DNA of 64,000 bases from Paenibacillus sp. J2TS4 (GCF_018403245.1 NZ_BOSH01000002.1:310001-374000); one strand, 5' to 3'; positions 1-7,979 are shown, counted from the first letter of the stretch. The notes: generated by a model from the letters alone, not told the origin. A program made the numbers and translations.

Positions 1-2
1 GC

Positions 3-542
3 AGCGGAAAAACAACACTGCTCAAGCTGCTGAATGGAATGATCAGCTGTGACGAGGGGGAAATTTACTTTGACGGTGAACCGATCTCCAATATGGACTT
101 GGTTGAACTAAGGCGCAAAGTAGTGATGCTGCAGCAAGCTCCCGCTATATTCAGCGGTAACCTTCGTCATAATTTGCTTATCGGTCTCCAATTCTCCAAC
201 AAACCTATGGTGACCGATGATGTCCTTTGTTCCACTCTGAATATTGTGCGGCTCTCTAAAGATTTGGAGCAGGACGGCGAACCCTTGTCCGGCGGGGAAA
301 AACAGAGGCTTGCGATGGCCCGCGTGCTTTTGCTGCAGCCGCCGGTCCTCCTGCTGGATGAACCGACCTCCGCATTGGATGAAGGGACTTCGCATGAGAT
401 TATGGAGGCTCTCATCGAGCAATTCAAGCACAGGGGACAGACAGTCATAATGATTACACATTCTCCAACCGTCGTTCGTTCCTTTGCCGAATACATAATA
501 GAGATTGACAATGGTCGTCTCATCCATGCAGGAGGTGCCTGA
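3..542 (+). CDS. fetA: FetA-type ABC transporter ATPase (5' truncated by window edge)
   Basis: ATP-binding subunit of an ABC transporter, cut by the window start: the first in-frame codons read SGKTTLLKLLNG, the end of the Walker A loop. Further along are the signature LSGGEKQRLAMAR, Walker B VLLLDEPTSALDE and the H-loop MITHSPT. The next gene starts 3 bases after its stop and is a UPF0014 permease, the standard partner of FetA/YbbL. In E. coli FetAB exports iron and helps resist peroxide; the same role here is inferred from the pairing. About 180 residues are visible, so only the N-terminal beta strands and start of the P-loop are missing. The ribosome binding site of the next gene (GGAGGTG) lies inside its last codons, so the two are translated as one operon. 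Confidence 0.9.
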   Translation, partial: SGKTTLLKLLNGMISCDEGEIYFDGEPISNMDLVELRRKVVMLQQAPAIFSGNLRHNLLIGLQFSNKPMVTDDVLCSTLNIVRLSKDLEQDGEPLSGGEKQRLAMARVLLLQPPVLLLDEPTSALDEGTSHEIMEALIEQFKHRGQTVIMITHSPTVVRSFAEYIIEIDNGRLIHAGGA

Positions 543-544
543 TC

Positions 545-1324
545 ATGAGCTCTGTCATCGATTTGGAATGGTGGCGTCTCGCCGCCGCATATTTATTTGT
601 GCTCATCCTGATCGCCATTGTCAAAGCGAAAGGCATTTCCAGAGAAAAGGAAATCATCATCGCTACGGTACGAATGACGGTTCAACTTGTTATTGTAGGT
701 TATGTTCTGGAATATGTTTTCACTAACGCTAATCCCTTCTATACCGTATTGCTAGTCGGAATTATGCTGGCTTTCGCTATTTACACGATCCAAAAACGGA
801 TTAAATCCGAGCTTAACCGGGCGATGAAAAATTTAGTTGCTCTTTCCATGTCGGCGGGAGTCCTGGTCAGTTTAATCTATTTCCTTCTTGTCGTAATCGG
901 GGTGTCCCCTTGGTATCAGCCGACCTATGTTATTCCGATTGCCGGCATGATCGTCGGCAATTCGATGACTGGTATTGCGCTGGGCGTGAATACTTTAATG
1001 GGAGAAATGCATTCGAGAAAGCATTTGGTAGAAGCGGCATTGATGCTGGGAGCTACTCCCAAACAGGCCTGCAAGGAGATCGTAAACCGGGCCTTTGATG
1101 CGGCTATGATGCCGACTATCAATTCCATGGTCGGGATGGGGATTGTTTTTCTGCCTGGAATGATGACCGGTCAAATCCTCGGCGGTGCATCGCCAATCGT
1201 CTCTATTGAATACCAGATCGCCATTATGCTGGGAATTGTCGGCAGTGTATCCTTGTCGGTTATTTTATTCGTTCAGTTTGGCTATCGGACGTTCTTTAAT
1301 CGCCGCAATCAGCTGGAGCTATAG
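545..1324 (+). CDS. fetB: FetB-type (UPF0014) ABC transporter permease
   Basis: Integral membrane permease of 259 residues belonging to the UPF0014/YbbM/FetB family. About seven hydrophobic segments are visible (for example residues 10-25, 40-58, 62-80, 98-117, 125-145, 190-212 and 225-245), with a conserved polar stretch in the middle that includes MIVGNSMTGIALG and the segment LMLGATPKQA, the presumed coupling region for the ATPase. It directly follows the ATPase with a 2-base gap and its own GGAGGTG site 8 bases before ATG. In characterised members the pair exports iron; no iron-responsive operator can be checked because the promoter lies outside the window. Length is normal for the family. 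Confidence 0.9.
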   Translation: MSSVIDLEWWRLAAAYLFVLILIAIVKAKGISREKEIIIATVRMTVQLVIVGYVLEYVFTNANPFYTVLLVGIMLAFAIYTIQKRIKSELNRAMKNLVALSMSAGVLVSLIYFLLVVIGVSPWYQPTYVIPIAGMIVGNSMTGIALGVNTLMGEMHSRKHLVEAALMLGATPKQACKEIVNRAFDAAMMPTINSMVGMGIVFLPGMMTGQILGGASPIVSIEYQIAIMLGIVGSVSLSVILFVQFGYRTFFNRRNQLEL

Positions 1325-1447
1325 CATCTTGCATCAGTTAATGATTAAGCTTGGACGATCTCCATGTGATGCTTGCAAATATTCGCTCTTGGGGGGCTCC
1401 AATCATGATAATATTTAGAGAGACGCCCACAGATAGGGGGATTATTG

Positions 1448-1549
1448 ATGCTGTACATAGGCCAAGAGCAATTCGACGCTTATTACGAGGATTCGGTCCA
1501 AATGAGTACGTCCGCCCTTGTTAAAGTGCTTGAAGAAAATCTATCATTT
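1448..1549 (+). pseudogene. alpha/beta-hydrolase fragment, central part
   Basis: A short open stretch reading MLYIGQEQFDAYYEDS and then STSALVKVLEENLSF, which resembles the cap-to-core region of small alpha/beta hydrolases. The phase stays open to 1549, where hydrolase-like sequence stops at the left end of a TnpB element. Joining base 1549 directly to base 3187 restores an uninterrupted frame (NLSF followed by SSYRIPDGF) that runs into the hydrolase C-terminus. The N-terminal half with the nucleophile elbow is absent upstream, where fetB ends about 120 bases earlier, so the gene was already truncated or was cut by a separate deletion. Not expected to be functional. Confidence 0.6.
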
Positions 1550-1704
1550 CTCGCCGAGAGGACTCCCTCTTCTATAAGTGGCGAGGTGAATCGGCGACCT
1601 CCCGATTTTTCCCTCAAGATGCTCTTCCCTTCCTAAATCATTAGCGATATAATCGAATTAGGAACGTATATTCGTTTTTTTTGGCAGGGGAAGGAGGTGA
1701 GGTC

Positions 1705-3120
1705 GTGGCAGATTCAACATTCATGTACAGAACTCAGCAAGTGTGGATCAAGCCAGGCCATCGCTTGTTTGCTTACTTGGATCAAGCGTGTCAGTATGCC
1801 AAGAACGTATATAATACGACGAACTTTTACATCCGACAGGTATTTACTGCTTTTCGATCGAAGAAGCCATTACAGCCGTTACAGCAGCAAGTTTTGGATA
1901 CGCTCACAGCGCATTTGGATTTGATGAACGAGCGGCGAAGCAACAAGAACCGTCTACATCCGTTCCAGTTGCCATCACAAGAAAAACCCTTTATTCATTA
2001 CAACTTTTTGGACGCCTTGTTCAAAGTGATGGATCAAACCGATTATCGGTCGCTCCCGGCGCAGAGCAGTCAGGGGATCATGAAGGTCGTTTTCCACAAT
2101 TGGAAGGCCTTTTTCCAGAGTGTCAAGGACTACCGCAAGCATCCGGATAAGTACAACGGGCCGCCCCGTATTCCGGGCTACGCTCGAAGCAAAGTGAAGG
2201 AAGTGGTGTTCTCCAATCAGGATTGTGTCATCAAACATCAGAAGTTTCTCAAATTTCCAGGGACGAAGCAGCAACTGAACATCGGCAAGTTGGGCTGTAC
2301 CGATGGGAAATTGATGCAGGTGCGCGTCATTCCCAGCCATGGCCAGTACGTAGTCGAAATGGTCTTCGCGCATCCGATCGAAAAGAAGGAAGTCTCGTCA
2401 GAACATGTGCTGGCGATCGATCTTGGTGTCGACAATCTTGCAACCATCGTCACGACGACCGGGGCCAAACCGGTGGTAGTGAAGGGCAAGATCGTGAAAT
2501 CGATCAATCAGTACTACAACAAAATGAAAGCGTACTATACCGGTATTCTTCGACAAGGGAAGAAGCCGCGTGAAGGCATGCACACCTCCAGACGATTAGA
2601 ACGGCTGCATCTTAAACGTCAACGACGAATCAAGGACCTGTTTCACAAAGCGAGTCATCGTATCGTCGACATCGCCGTGGAGCAAAAGGTGGGTACGATC
2701 GTCATCGGTCATAACGATGGATGGAAGCAAGCCCCTGCGATGGGAAGGCGTAACAATCAAACCTTCTGTCATCTTCCCCACAAGAGGCTGATCGAAATGA
2801 TTCGCTATAAGGCGGATGAACGGGGGATGAAGGTAATCCTGACCGAGGAATCCTACACTTCTAAAGCCAGCTTCCTGGATCAAGATCTGTTGCCGCGCTA
2901 TGATGAAGAAGGAACATGGACCTTCACAGGCAGACGGATGCATCGCGGGTTGTATACAAGCCCCCGGGGCTTGATTCATGCCGACGTCAATGGTGCAGCC
3001 AATATCATGCGAAAAGTATTCCCAAACGTCTCCGCCAAAGGAGCGAATGGGATAGAGGGGTTGGGTGGTCACCAGGCCATCAACGTGTCAACTCCACTGG
3101 TGTTAAGCCTCCTGGGATAG
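1705..3120 (+). CDS. tnpB: TnpB-family RNA-guided nuclease, derived RuvC-II type
   Basis: About 471 residues from a GTG that sits 5 bases after GGAGGTGA; an upstream TTG at 1681 lacks a site. RuvC-I is AIDLGVDNLATIV with its Asp (codon at 2419-2421). The RuvC-II position, normally IVxE, reads IVIGHNDGWKQ, so the catalytic Glu is replaced by Gly. RuvC-III is HADVNGAANIM with its Asp. About 46 residues after the Gly comes TEESYTSKASF with two Glu residues, matching the rearranged 'derived' TnpB class in which an alternative Glu compensates. The usual four zinc-ribbon cysteines are missing; the segment reads ASFLDQDLLPRYDEE. TnpB proteins cut DNA guided by an RNA from the element's right end; activity here is inferred. 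Confidence 0.88.
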   Translation: MADSTFMYRTQQVWIKPGHRLFAYLDQACQYAKNVYNTTNFYIRQVFTAFRSKKPLQPLQQQVLDTLTAHLDLMNERRSNKNRLHPFQLPSQEKPFIHYNFLDALFKVMDQTDYRSLPAQSSQGIMKVVFHNWKAFFQSVKDYRKHPDKYNGPPRIPGYARSKVKEVVFSNQDCVIKHQKFLKFPGTKQQLNIGKLGCTDGKLMQVRVIPSHGQYVVEMVFAHPIEKKEVSSEHVLAIDLGVDNLATIVTTTGAKPVVVKGKIVKSINQYYNKMKAYYTGILRQGKKPREGMHTSRRLERLHLKRQRRIKDLFHKASHRIVDIAVEQKVGTIVIGHNDGWKQAPAMGRRNNQTFCHLPHKRLIEMIRYKADERGMKVILTEESYTSKASFLDQDLLPRYDEEGTWTFTGRRMHRGLYTSPRGLIHADVNGAANIMRKVFPNVSAKGANGIEGLGGHQAINVSTPLVLSLLG

Positions 3121-3186
3121 CTCAGGAAGAGACATTAGAAACCTCCACTTCCATCGAAGCGACAGCGTAGATAAGTGGGGGAGTAT
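3120..3186 (+). ncRNA. putative omegaRNA scaffold, 3' end of TnpB element
   Basis: In TnpB systems the guide RNA spans the 3' part of tnpB and the right end, with the guide taken from flanking host DNA. Here a 9-bp stem with one G-T pair (3142-3150 with 3173-3181) encloses a 22-base loop and ends 5 bases before the inferred junction. If the element follows the known rule, the guide would start around 3187 with host sequence from the hydrolase gene. The 5' boundary is unknown and probably lies inside tnpB. Confidence 0.45.
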
Positions 3187-3441
3187 TCATCCTACCGGAT
3201 TCCAGATGGATTTAATAAAAATACGGCAAGAACATTAGTTCTGGTAGGGGGCCGGGAGAAAAAAGCACTCATTCAGTCAGCCCTCGCTCTCGTTCAGAGC
3301 AATGCGCGGTGCGAAGGATATGTCGCTCCAGGTATTGGCCACGGAATATCATTAGCCAATCCCGATTTGTTCAATCAAATCATACAAGCCTGGATGATGG
3401 ATAAGAATCTGCCTAAAGAAATAGAGCCCCTGCCCATTTGA
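3187..3441 (+). pseudogene. alpha/beta-hydrolase fragment, C-terminal part
   Basis: An open frame giving SSYRIPDGFNKNTARTLVLVGGREKKAL and ending ...APGIGHGISLANPDLFNQIIQAWM. The pattern TLVLVGxxE followed by GxGHG is the last part of an alpha/beta hydrolase, carrying the acid-strand region and the catalytic His loop. It is the continuation of the fragment ending at 1549, separated by the TnpB element. It has no start codon of its own with a convincing ribosome binding site; an open GTG at 3175 lies inside the element's terminal hairpin. Confidence 0.65.
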
Positions 3442-3518
3442 GGTAACACCTGACAGGGAAGAAAATAACCTTTCATTCTGTGAGAGATTGAAAGAGATCG
3501 TGTTTTCTTACATTTCAT

Positions 3519-4184
3519 CTAGGAAAAAACATACCATACCCGAACAGCAGCAGAGATGGATAATTCGCCTGGTTGGACGGGGGTAACCGTACTGGCCGCA
3601 AGGACAGAGGCCTGATAGAGAACAGGCTCGGCAGGTCGGGATAGCTCTTGGACTTTACAGGGAATTGCGGTTAAGGACATACCCAAAGCATTGGCGATCG
3701 TTATCGCTTTGTTCCGGGCATTCCGAATGGCAAGGGACAGGGCTCGCTGCTGGTATACTTCTGGATGGGCCATTGTAAAGCGGATCCCTGTAACCCTATT
3801 CGCTCCATGGGCCACGGCGGTATCGACTATCTCTCCCGTTTGTCCTACTTTCTCTGTAATGATTTCCAGCAGGTGAGTCACATTATATCCGCGAAAAATT
3901 TGTTTGCCTTCCTGATAATCGTATTGAATTTCGATCCGATAATCCTGGGTCTGTATCTTTTGTCTTGGAATGTTAAGCGTAAGCAGGGAATGAATGATAT
4001 TATTTACAACATTGGCGTTTTCAGCTTGGATCGTTTGCAGGACCGGGCCTTCCGTTACGGCTCCGAGAATGATTACAGCCCGATCAGGAATGGCCTGTAC
4101 CACTCCTCCTCCCATGACTTCAATGACCGGCCGGCATTCAGAATGATTGGAAGCGGATGCCCTGTTAATGGGTTGACCGTTCAT
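3519..4184 (-). CDS. SIMPL-domain (DUF541) protein
   Basis: A 221-residue SIMPL/DUF541 protein. The N-terminal part carries VMGGGVVQAIPDRAVIILGAV, the typical first strand of the domain, followed by the mid-domain pattern QTQDYRIEIQYDY and GYNVTHLLEI, and the C-terminal RNKAITIANALGMSL helix. There is no signal peptide, unlike the periplasmic or outer-membrane homologues of Gram-negatives, so it is probably cytoplasmic; B. subtilis YlbP-like relatives have no settled function. The start at 4184 is supported by AAGGAG seven bases upstream. It is a single-gene unit transcribed away from the CRISPR array. Function is unknown. Confidence 0.85.
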   Translation of the reverse strand: MNGQPINRASASNHSECRPVIEVMGGGVVQAIPDRAVIILGAVTEGPVLQTIQAENANVVNNIIHSLLTLNIPRQKIQTQDYRIEIQYDYQEGKQIFRGYNVTHLLEIITEKVGQTGEIVDTAVAHGANRVTGIRFTMAHPEVYQQRALSLAIRNARNKAITIANALGMSLTAIPCKVQELSRPAEPVLYQASVLAASTVTPVQPGELSISAAVRVWYVFS

Positions 4185-5007
4185 CGCGTCACTCCTTTCT
4201 TGTGAAGGTATACCTTAAATGTATGAAAAATTGGCCTTAAAGATGCTCTTCTTATATAAATCGGTGTAGGTAGTAAGGGTTTGTAGTTTGTATCGCAACA
4301 CAAAGTAGTCACTAGTATGGAATTGAGCGCTTCCATATCAACGGCCATCAAACAACAGCACGATGAATGCATGTCAATGCCGAGGAACCATGTAAATATC
4401 GTCGTAGAAGACATGCAAAAATACATGTCAGTCGTCAGGAAACCGGTAAACATCAGTATACATCGCAGAAGTTCACAAACATTGCATCGAAAATTGAAGT
4501 TAGCTTCGAAAGCCTGCAATTGTACTGCCTTTTAATCCGTTTGTACCGGTTGCTGCAGCAAAGCTGCCAAAATACATCTTTCTTCTTGCTTCGATGGAGA
4601 ATGGGGTGGTTTGGTACGGAAATTCATGTAGGATCGCAGGCATTTTCTCATTACAGCTTGTTTCGATAAGGAATCCATGTATAATTGCATGAATTCGTAT
4701 TTCGTTTCGCAAGGGGAGTCGCTAGCCAACAACCCATCTCATCTCAAGTATGGACTAGTAAATGCGTACGCACAAAAAATACATGCCGTTCTCCACCAAA
4801 CCGGGAAAATCGGTCAAATCACTAAATTCAGCTCCCCTAGGTGCGAACCCTAAGCTCACATGAAAACCCCGGGACATTCGCACCAGCGTAGCGACGCGGG
4901 TTTCGGGGATTTTACGAAAAAATACGGTCTGAAATAAGACGCAAAAATGGGGATTCGCACTTTCGGGCTCACGGGCCCTTGTGGTATGCTGTATTTGAGA
5001 CTCCGCA
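4185..5007. other. long intergenic region ending in a CRISPR leader
   Basis: No protein-coding gene could be supported. Short open frames occur on both strands but lack ribosome binding sites. The part from about 4800 to 5007 has features of a type I-C leader: an inverted repeat GGTGCGAA / TTCGCACC (about 4840-4890), two occurrences of the word TTCGCAC, and it sits immediately 5' of the first intact repeat, on the side opposite the degenerate repeats. Confidence 0.5.
4370..4477. repeat. degenerate two-copy tandem repeat, period 54 bp
   Basis: Two diverged copies begin with CATGTCA at 4370 and 4424 and share the pattern CATGTCA-x-CAGGAA-x-CC-xx-GTAAA-x-ATC. The period of exactly 54 bases is a multiple of three, and one forward frame gives matching 18-residue units (MSMPRNHVNI and MSVVRKPVNI), but no start signal precedes that frame. 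It could be the relic of a repetitive protein gene or a non-coding repeat. Confidence 0.35.
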
Positions 5008-5287
5008 GTCGCACTCTACATGAGTGCGTGGATTGAAATCGTACATCATCATTGTTTTGTTAGTTTTGTTTAAATGTCGCACTCTACATGAGTGCGTGGA
5101 TTGAAATAGGTCACGCCAGCGCCGCATGGGTAACGCGATTGTCGAGTCGCACTCTACATGAGTGCGTGGATTGAAATGTCTCTCATAATCATCTACTATT
5201 AAGCTATCGCGGGTCGCACTCTGCATGAGTGCGTGGATTAAAATATGGGATACTTGTTGCATTCGGCCATAAGTCGCACTCTACGTG
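5008..5287 (+). CRISPR. short orphan type I-C CRISPR array
   Basis: Four 32-bp repeats start at 5008, 5076, 5146 and 5213, beginning GTCGCACTCTACATGAGTG and ending GCGTGGATTGAAAT, the standard type I-C form with an internal hairpin GCACTC/GAGTGC. Spacers are 36, 38, 35 and 28 bp. The first three repeats are identical. The fourth has two changes (CTGCATG and GGATTAAAAT) and a fifth, from 5273, keeps only its first 13-15 bases. The decay marks the 3' end, so transcription runs left to right from the leader before 5008. No cas gene is present in the window, so the array depends on a distant locus or is inactive. Confidence 0.95.
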
Positions 5288-5310
5288 TGGCAAGGGATGA
5301 GGGGATTATA

Positions 5311-5859
5311 ATGGTGTCGATTGAACTGTTTCATTATTATGAGCGGGAGACAGGGCCTTTTCGCAATCTATCGGATTTAAGTTTGGACGAGGCGAGGGAC
5401 GTTCTCCATGAGCTTCGACAATCAGGAGAGGTTTTTTCCAGTCAACGCTCGGACGATTATATGGAAATCCGGCGTGATCTGGAGGATAGAGCGAGAGAGC
5501 TGTTTATTAGAAAGGGCGGTCAACCTATTCGCAAGCGTCCTCATTATATGACCTTGGGCGAATGCCCCTGGCTTAAGGGCTGGTATCGGGAAGGGCGGCA
5601 ATTAATAATTCCTATAGAACAATTTGATGCTAAAGCCGTCAGTTTCACTTATGGGGATCTTTTTCCGACGATGAGATACAATGACGACAGACCCTATCGC
5701 AAGCAAGTCTATACTATGCAAGAAATAAGGGATATCATAGCCGAATATGGGATGCCTCAACAATGGAATAAAGACGGGACCAACGGTCCCGAACGATATA
5801 TTGAGGCACAGGTATGGGACAATCGGCCCCTTTTGAAATACATGAAATCAGAGGTTTAA
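5311..5859 (+). CDS. conserved hypothetical protein
   Basis: A 182-residue soluble protein starting MVSIELFHYYERETGPF, with ATG preceded by GATGAGGGG six bases upstream. An open upstream extension to 5245 is only CRISPR spacer and repeat sequence and should not be used. The N-terminal third looks like a small helical module (LSDLSLDEARDVLHEL), followed by an RRDLEDRARELF helix and a conserved-looking core (HYMTLGECPWLKGWYREG, FTYGDLFPTMRY, QVYTMQEIRDII). Similar proteins occur in Bacillus and Paenibacillus as conserved hypotheticals to my recollection; no function is known to me. Its promoter region appears to have been replaced or invaded by the CRISPR array, which ends 23 bases before its start. 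Confidence 0.75.
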   Translation: MVSIELFHYYERETGPFRNLSDLSLDEARDVLHELRQSGEVFSSQRSDDYMEIRRDLEDRARELFIRKGGQPIRKRPHYMTLGECPWLKGWYREGRQLIIPIEQFDAKAVSFTYGDLFPTMRYNDDRPYRKQVYTMQEIRDIIAEYGMPQQWNKDGTNGPERYIEAQVWDNRPLLKYMKSEV

Positions 5860-6410
5860 AGAAATCTGATGATATTTACTTAACTTTCGCAGCTTGAACT
5901 CGCTAATTTGCCGGGTCATGTCTGGATAAGGGCACAGCTACTCTGAAAATAAGCCATCATTATCACCCTACTGATGTGCTGCATGACGGTACCGTGATGC
6001 TTTCCGACTTCGTCTACCTTGAAAATCCGTCTACTTTCATTTTCTGCTGGTGCCGTACTTGCAGGGGGCTAAACAGCGGCCGTCTAAATGGATTTCATAC
6101 AGCTAGTTTGCTCCTCTGGAGAGAAAGACGGAAACTAAGTGGAAAAACCGCAGCTAGTTTGTGCAAAAAAGGCGATTTCAGCAAAAAAACTCGATTCTAA
6201 ATGCAGTTTTTCCATTTACTCTAATCACCCTCCACCATTGACTTGAATTTACCTACATGAAATACAGCTAAACCGTCTTTACCCATTAGAAAGCAATGGT
6301 TTTCTATTTGTGCAACATTTATATCCAAACTTATATTTCACCAGTTAAATCAATCTTTTAAATCGATTTTCGCTCTGCGAAAGTTGGGATATATTAATTA
6401 ATGTTTCTCG
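5860..6410. other. intergenic region with inverted repeat and dispersed-repeat-like sequence
   Basis: No gene could be supported. The region is bracketed by a perfect 11-bp inverted repeat, AACTTTCGCAG at 5882-5892 and CTGCGAAAGTT at 6375-6385. Between them, 6060-6220 contains internally repeated words (CAGCTAGTTTG twice, near 6100 and 6150; GTGGAAAAAC and its complement-like GTTTTTCCA) typical of dispersed intergenic repeats in Paenibacillus. The arrangement could be a small non-autonomous element, but no target duplication was identified. Confidence 0.4.
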
Positions 6411-7154
6411 TTATTCATTTTTCAAATAATTAGCTGCTGCTTTATTGAGAAAATAAGTGTAACCTACTTGCCATTGCTCTAACATATTTCTGTGAAAATC
6501 ATCAACGATGAAAAACTCGGTCTGATTTAGAAAGTCTTGCGGTGTAGATGGATGCCCTTTTTTTTCTAAAAAGGTTAAATGTTCTTTTATACGTTCCAAT
6601 ACTTTCGGATCGTTTGCAGAGAAGCCTTCTTGTAAAAATCGAATCATATCTTCATTAAATGACTGTGCTTCCATGGCCGAGTCGTTCATTGATTCCACAT
6701 CCATGGTTTGATTCGATAAGTCAAACTCATATTCGTTTTTCAAATGTTCATTGTGGTCTTTTAAGGCTTCGCGCCATTCTTTTTCCGTTTTAAACCCTTC
6801 AAACATAGTTTCCATATCTATAACGACTCCTTCTTCGGCACTTTTGATAGTAGAATTGATCGTCTTGATCAGTCCTTTAAATCTATCGATTTTATGTTCT
6901 AATAAATATTTTTGCTGAATCAACGTTTTTTCCCTGTCGATATTTCCGTCGAGCAATCGTTTGATTTCTTGAAGAGGAAAATCCAGTTCTTTATAAAACA
7001 GGATTTGCTGTAATCGTTCGATATCTTTTTTTCCATATAATCGATAGCCGGCGTCTGTCGTTTGTTCCGGAATCAAGAGACCTATTTTGTGATAATGATG
7101 TAACGTCTTCACTGTTGTATGAGCCAGTTTGGCAACTTCATGAACGGTGAACAT
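6411..7154 (-). CDS. MerR-family regulator with TipAS-like effector domain
   Basis: A 247-residue regulator. Residues 1-70 form the MerR winged helix (FTVHEVAKLAHTTVKTLHHYHKIGLL, then AGYRLYGKKDIERLQQI). A dimerisation coiled coil follows (about 75-110), and the C-terminal 140 residues resemble the TipAS drug-binding domain (FEGFKTEKEWREAL, then MIRFLQEGFSANDPKV). MerR/TipA proteins activate promoters whose -35 and -10 boxes are spaced 19 bp apart, and two such promoters are found here, one before this gene and one before the ABC exporter genes upstream. The start is fixed by AAAGGAGG nine bases before ATG. It probably senses a toxic compound and induces the exporter; the ligand is unknown. 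Confidence 0.88.
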   Translation of the reverse strand: MFTVHEVAKLAHTTVKTLHHYHKIGLLIPEQTTDAGYRLYGKKDIERLQQILFYKELDFPLQEIKRLLDGNIDREKTLIQQKYLLEHKIDRFKGLIKTINSTIKSAEEGVVIDMETMFEGFKTEKEWREALKDHNEHLKNEYEFDLSNQTMDVESMNDSAMEAQSFNEDMIRFLQEGFSANDPKVLERIKEHLTFLEKKGHPSTPQDFLNQTEFFIVDDFHRNMLEQWQVGYTYFLNKAAANYLKNE

Positions 7155-7180
7155 TTCTTTTCCTCCTTTCCATATTCTTT

Positions 7181-7211
7181 ATACTAAAGTATCCTCTAAG
7201 GTAAGAGTCAA
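7181..7211 (-). promoter_or_regulatory. MerR-type promoter/operator for the regulator gene
   Basis: Read on the minus strand: TTGACT (7211-7206), a 19-base spacer, then TAGTAT (7186-7181). The spacer contains CCTTAGAGGATA, matching the second site at 8968-8998. A 19-bp spacer is the hallmark of MerR-activated promoters, so the regulator likely controls itself. Confidence 0.8.
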
Positions 7212-7220
7212 CTCATTGGT

Positions 7221-7979
7221 TCATTTTTTTCTTTGGGCCCCATACGTGAATATACAAAAGCAAACGGCTATAACAAGACTAGCTATAATCAGTAAATAGT
7301 AGCTGATTGCGGGTGAATGGCCGAATGTAGATTGTGATGCTCTAACTACCCAGTTCACCGGATTTATTATGGAAATAATACTTACCCACTGTGGCAACAG
7401 ATTGTCCGGCATAAAGGCCGAGGATAAGAAAATCAATGGGAAGGACAGAAATTGCATCACAGCGATCATCGTGGAGTGCTTTTTCGTTAGAACAGCAATT
7501 CCTATGGAAATAGCTCCGATAAGACAAGAGAAGAGTGCTGGCGTAATGAGAAAAAGTAATGGAGAAAGAATCCCGGTCGGCAGTTTGAACCCCATAAAAA
7601 GGCCGATAATCACCAATAATAAAGATTGAATCCATTGAAAAATAAAAATATATAATAAATCACCAGCAATGAAAACGAGATTACGCTTTGGTGCGACTAA
7701 GTATCGGTTAAATATTCCTTCTCTCATGTCATCTAACGTACTCATTCCCAGATATATTCCACCAAATAGAGCATTCATGATCAAAATTCCGGGTAGAATA
7801 TAAGCTGCGTAATTTGAACCTTCAAAACCGGTGACAGAAGAAATACTTGAAAATATCGTGCCAAATAGGACGAGAAAAATCAAAGGTTGAAACATTGAAA
7901 GGATAATTGCTATTGGATTTTTAATTAATGGTGTCCATCTCTTTTTTGCTAATAATAGGATTAACGATATATTGCTCAT
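7221..7979 (-). CDS. ABC-2 type multidrug exporter permease
   Basis: A 252-residue membrane protein of the ABC-2 permease family with six predicted membrane segments (about residues 23-45, 58-80, 105-128, 135-160, 168-190 and 225-245). The central MSTLDDMREGIFNRYLVAPKRN stretch is the cytoplasmic coupling region seen in DrrB-type permeases. Its ATG overlaps the stop of the ATPase gene by four bases (ATGA), so the two are translationally coupled. With the ATPase it should form a DrrAB-like exporter of hydrophobic compounds, controlled by the adjacent MerR regulator. Substrate is not predictable from sequence. Confidence 0.88.
   Translation of the reverse strand: MSNISLILLLAKKRWTPLIKNPIAIILSMFQPLIFLVLFGTIFSSISSVTGFEGSNYAAYILPGILIMNALFGGIYLGMSTLDDMREGIFNRYLVAPKRNLVFIAGDLLYIFIFQWIQSLLLVIIGLFMGFKLPTGILSPLLFLITPALFSCLIGAISIGIAVLTKKHSTMIAVMQFLSFPLIFLSSAFMPDNLLPQWVSIISIINPVNWVVRASQSTFGHSPAISYYLLIIASLVIAVCFCIFTYGAQRKK

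Larger units (their letters stand above)
1550..3186 (+). mobile_element. IS200/IS605-superfamily TnpB-only element inserted in a hydrolase gene
   Basis: The boundaries come from the interrupted hydrolase frame: host sequence ends near 1549 and resumes near 3187, with no target duplication, as expected for IS200/IS605-type transposition. The left end carries a perfect inverted repeat TCGCCGA (1551-1557) / TCGGCGA (1591-1597) forming a subterminal hairpin. The right end carries a 9-bp stem at 3142-3150 / 3173-3181. Only the tnpB-like gene is present; no tnpA (Y1 transposase) is seen, so the element would need a transposase in trans. The exact junction is uncertain by a base or two because T residues are shared between the two sides. 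Confidence 0.75.

Noticed and set aside
1661..1674. LexA/SOS-box-like sequence GGAACGTATATTCG upstream of tnpB
   Set aside because: Only 11 of 14 positions fit the Gram-positive SOS consensus, and the position inside a mobile-element end makes chance similarity likely.
4969..5262. Repetitive protein on the minus strand across the CRISPR array
   Set aside because: Repeated peptide units arise only from the CRISPR repeats; this is a translation artefact.
5245..5310. N-terminal extension of the gene at 5311 running through CRISPR spacer 4
   Set aside because: The extension is entirely array sequence and lacks a ribosome binding site; the ATG at 5311 has a good one.
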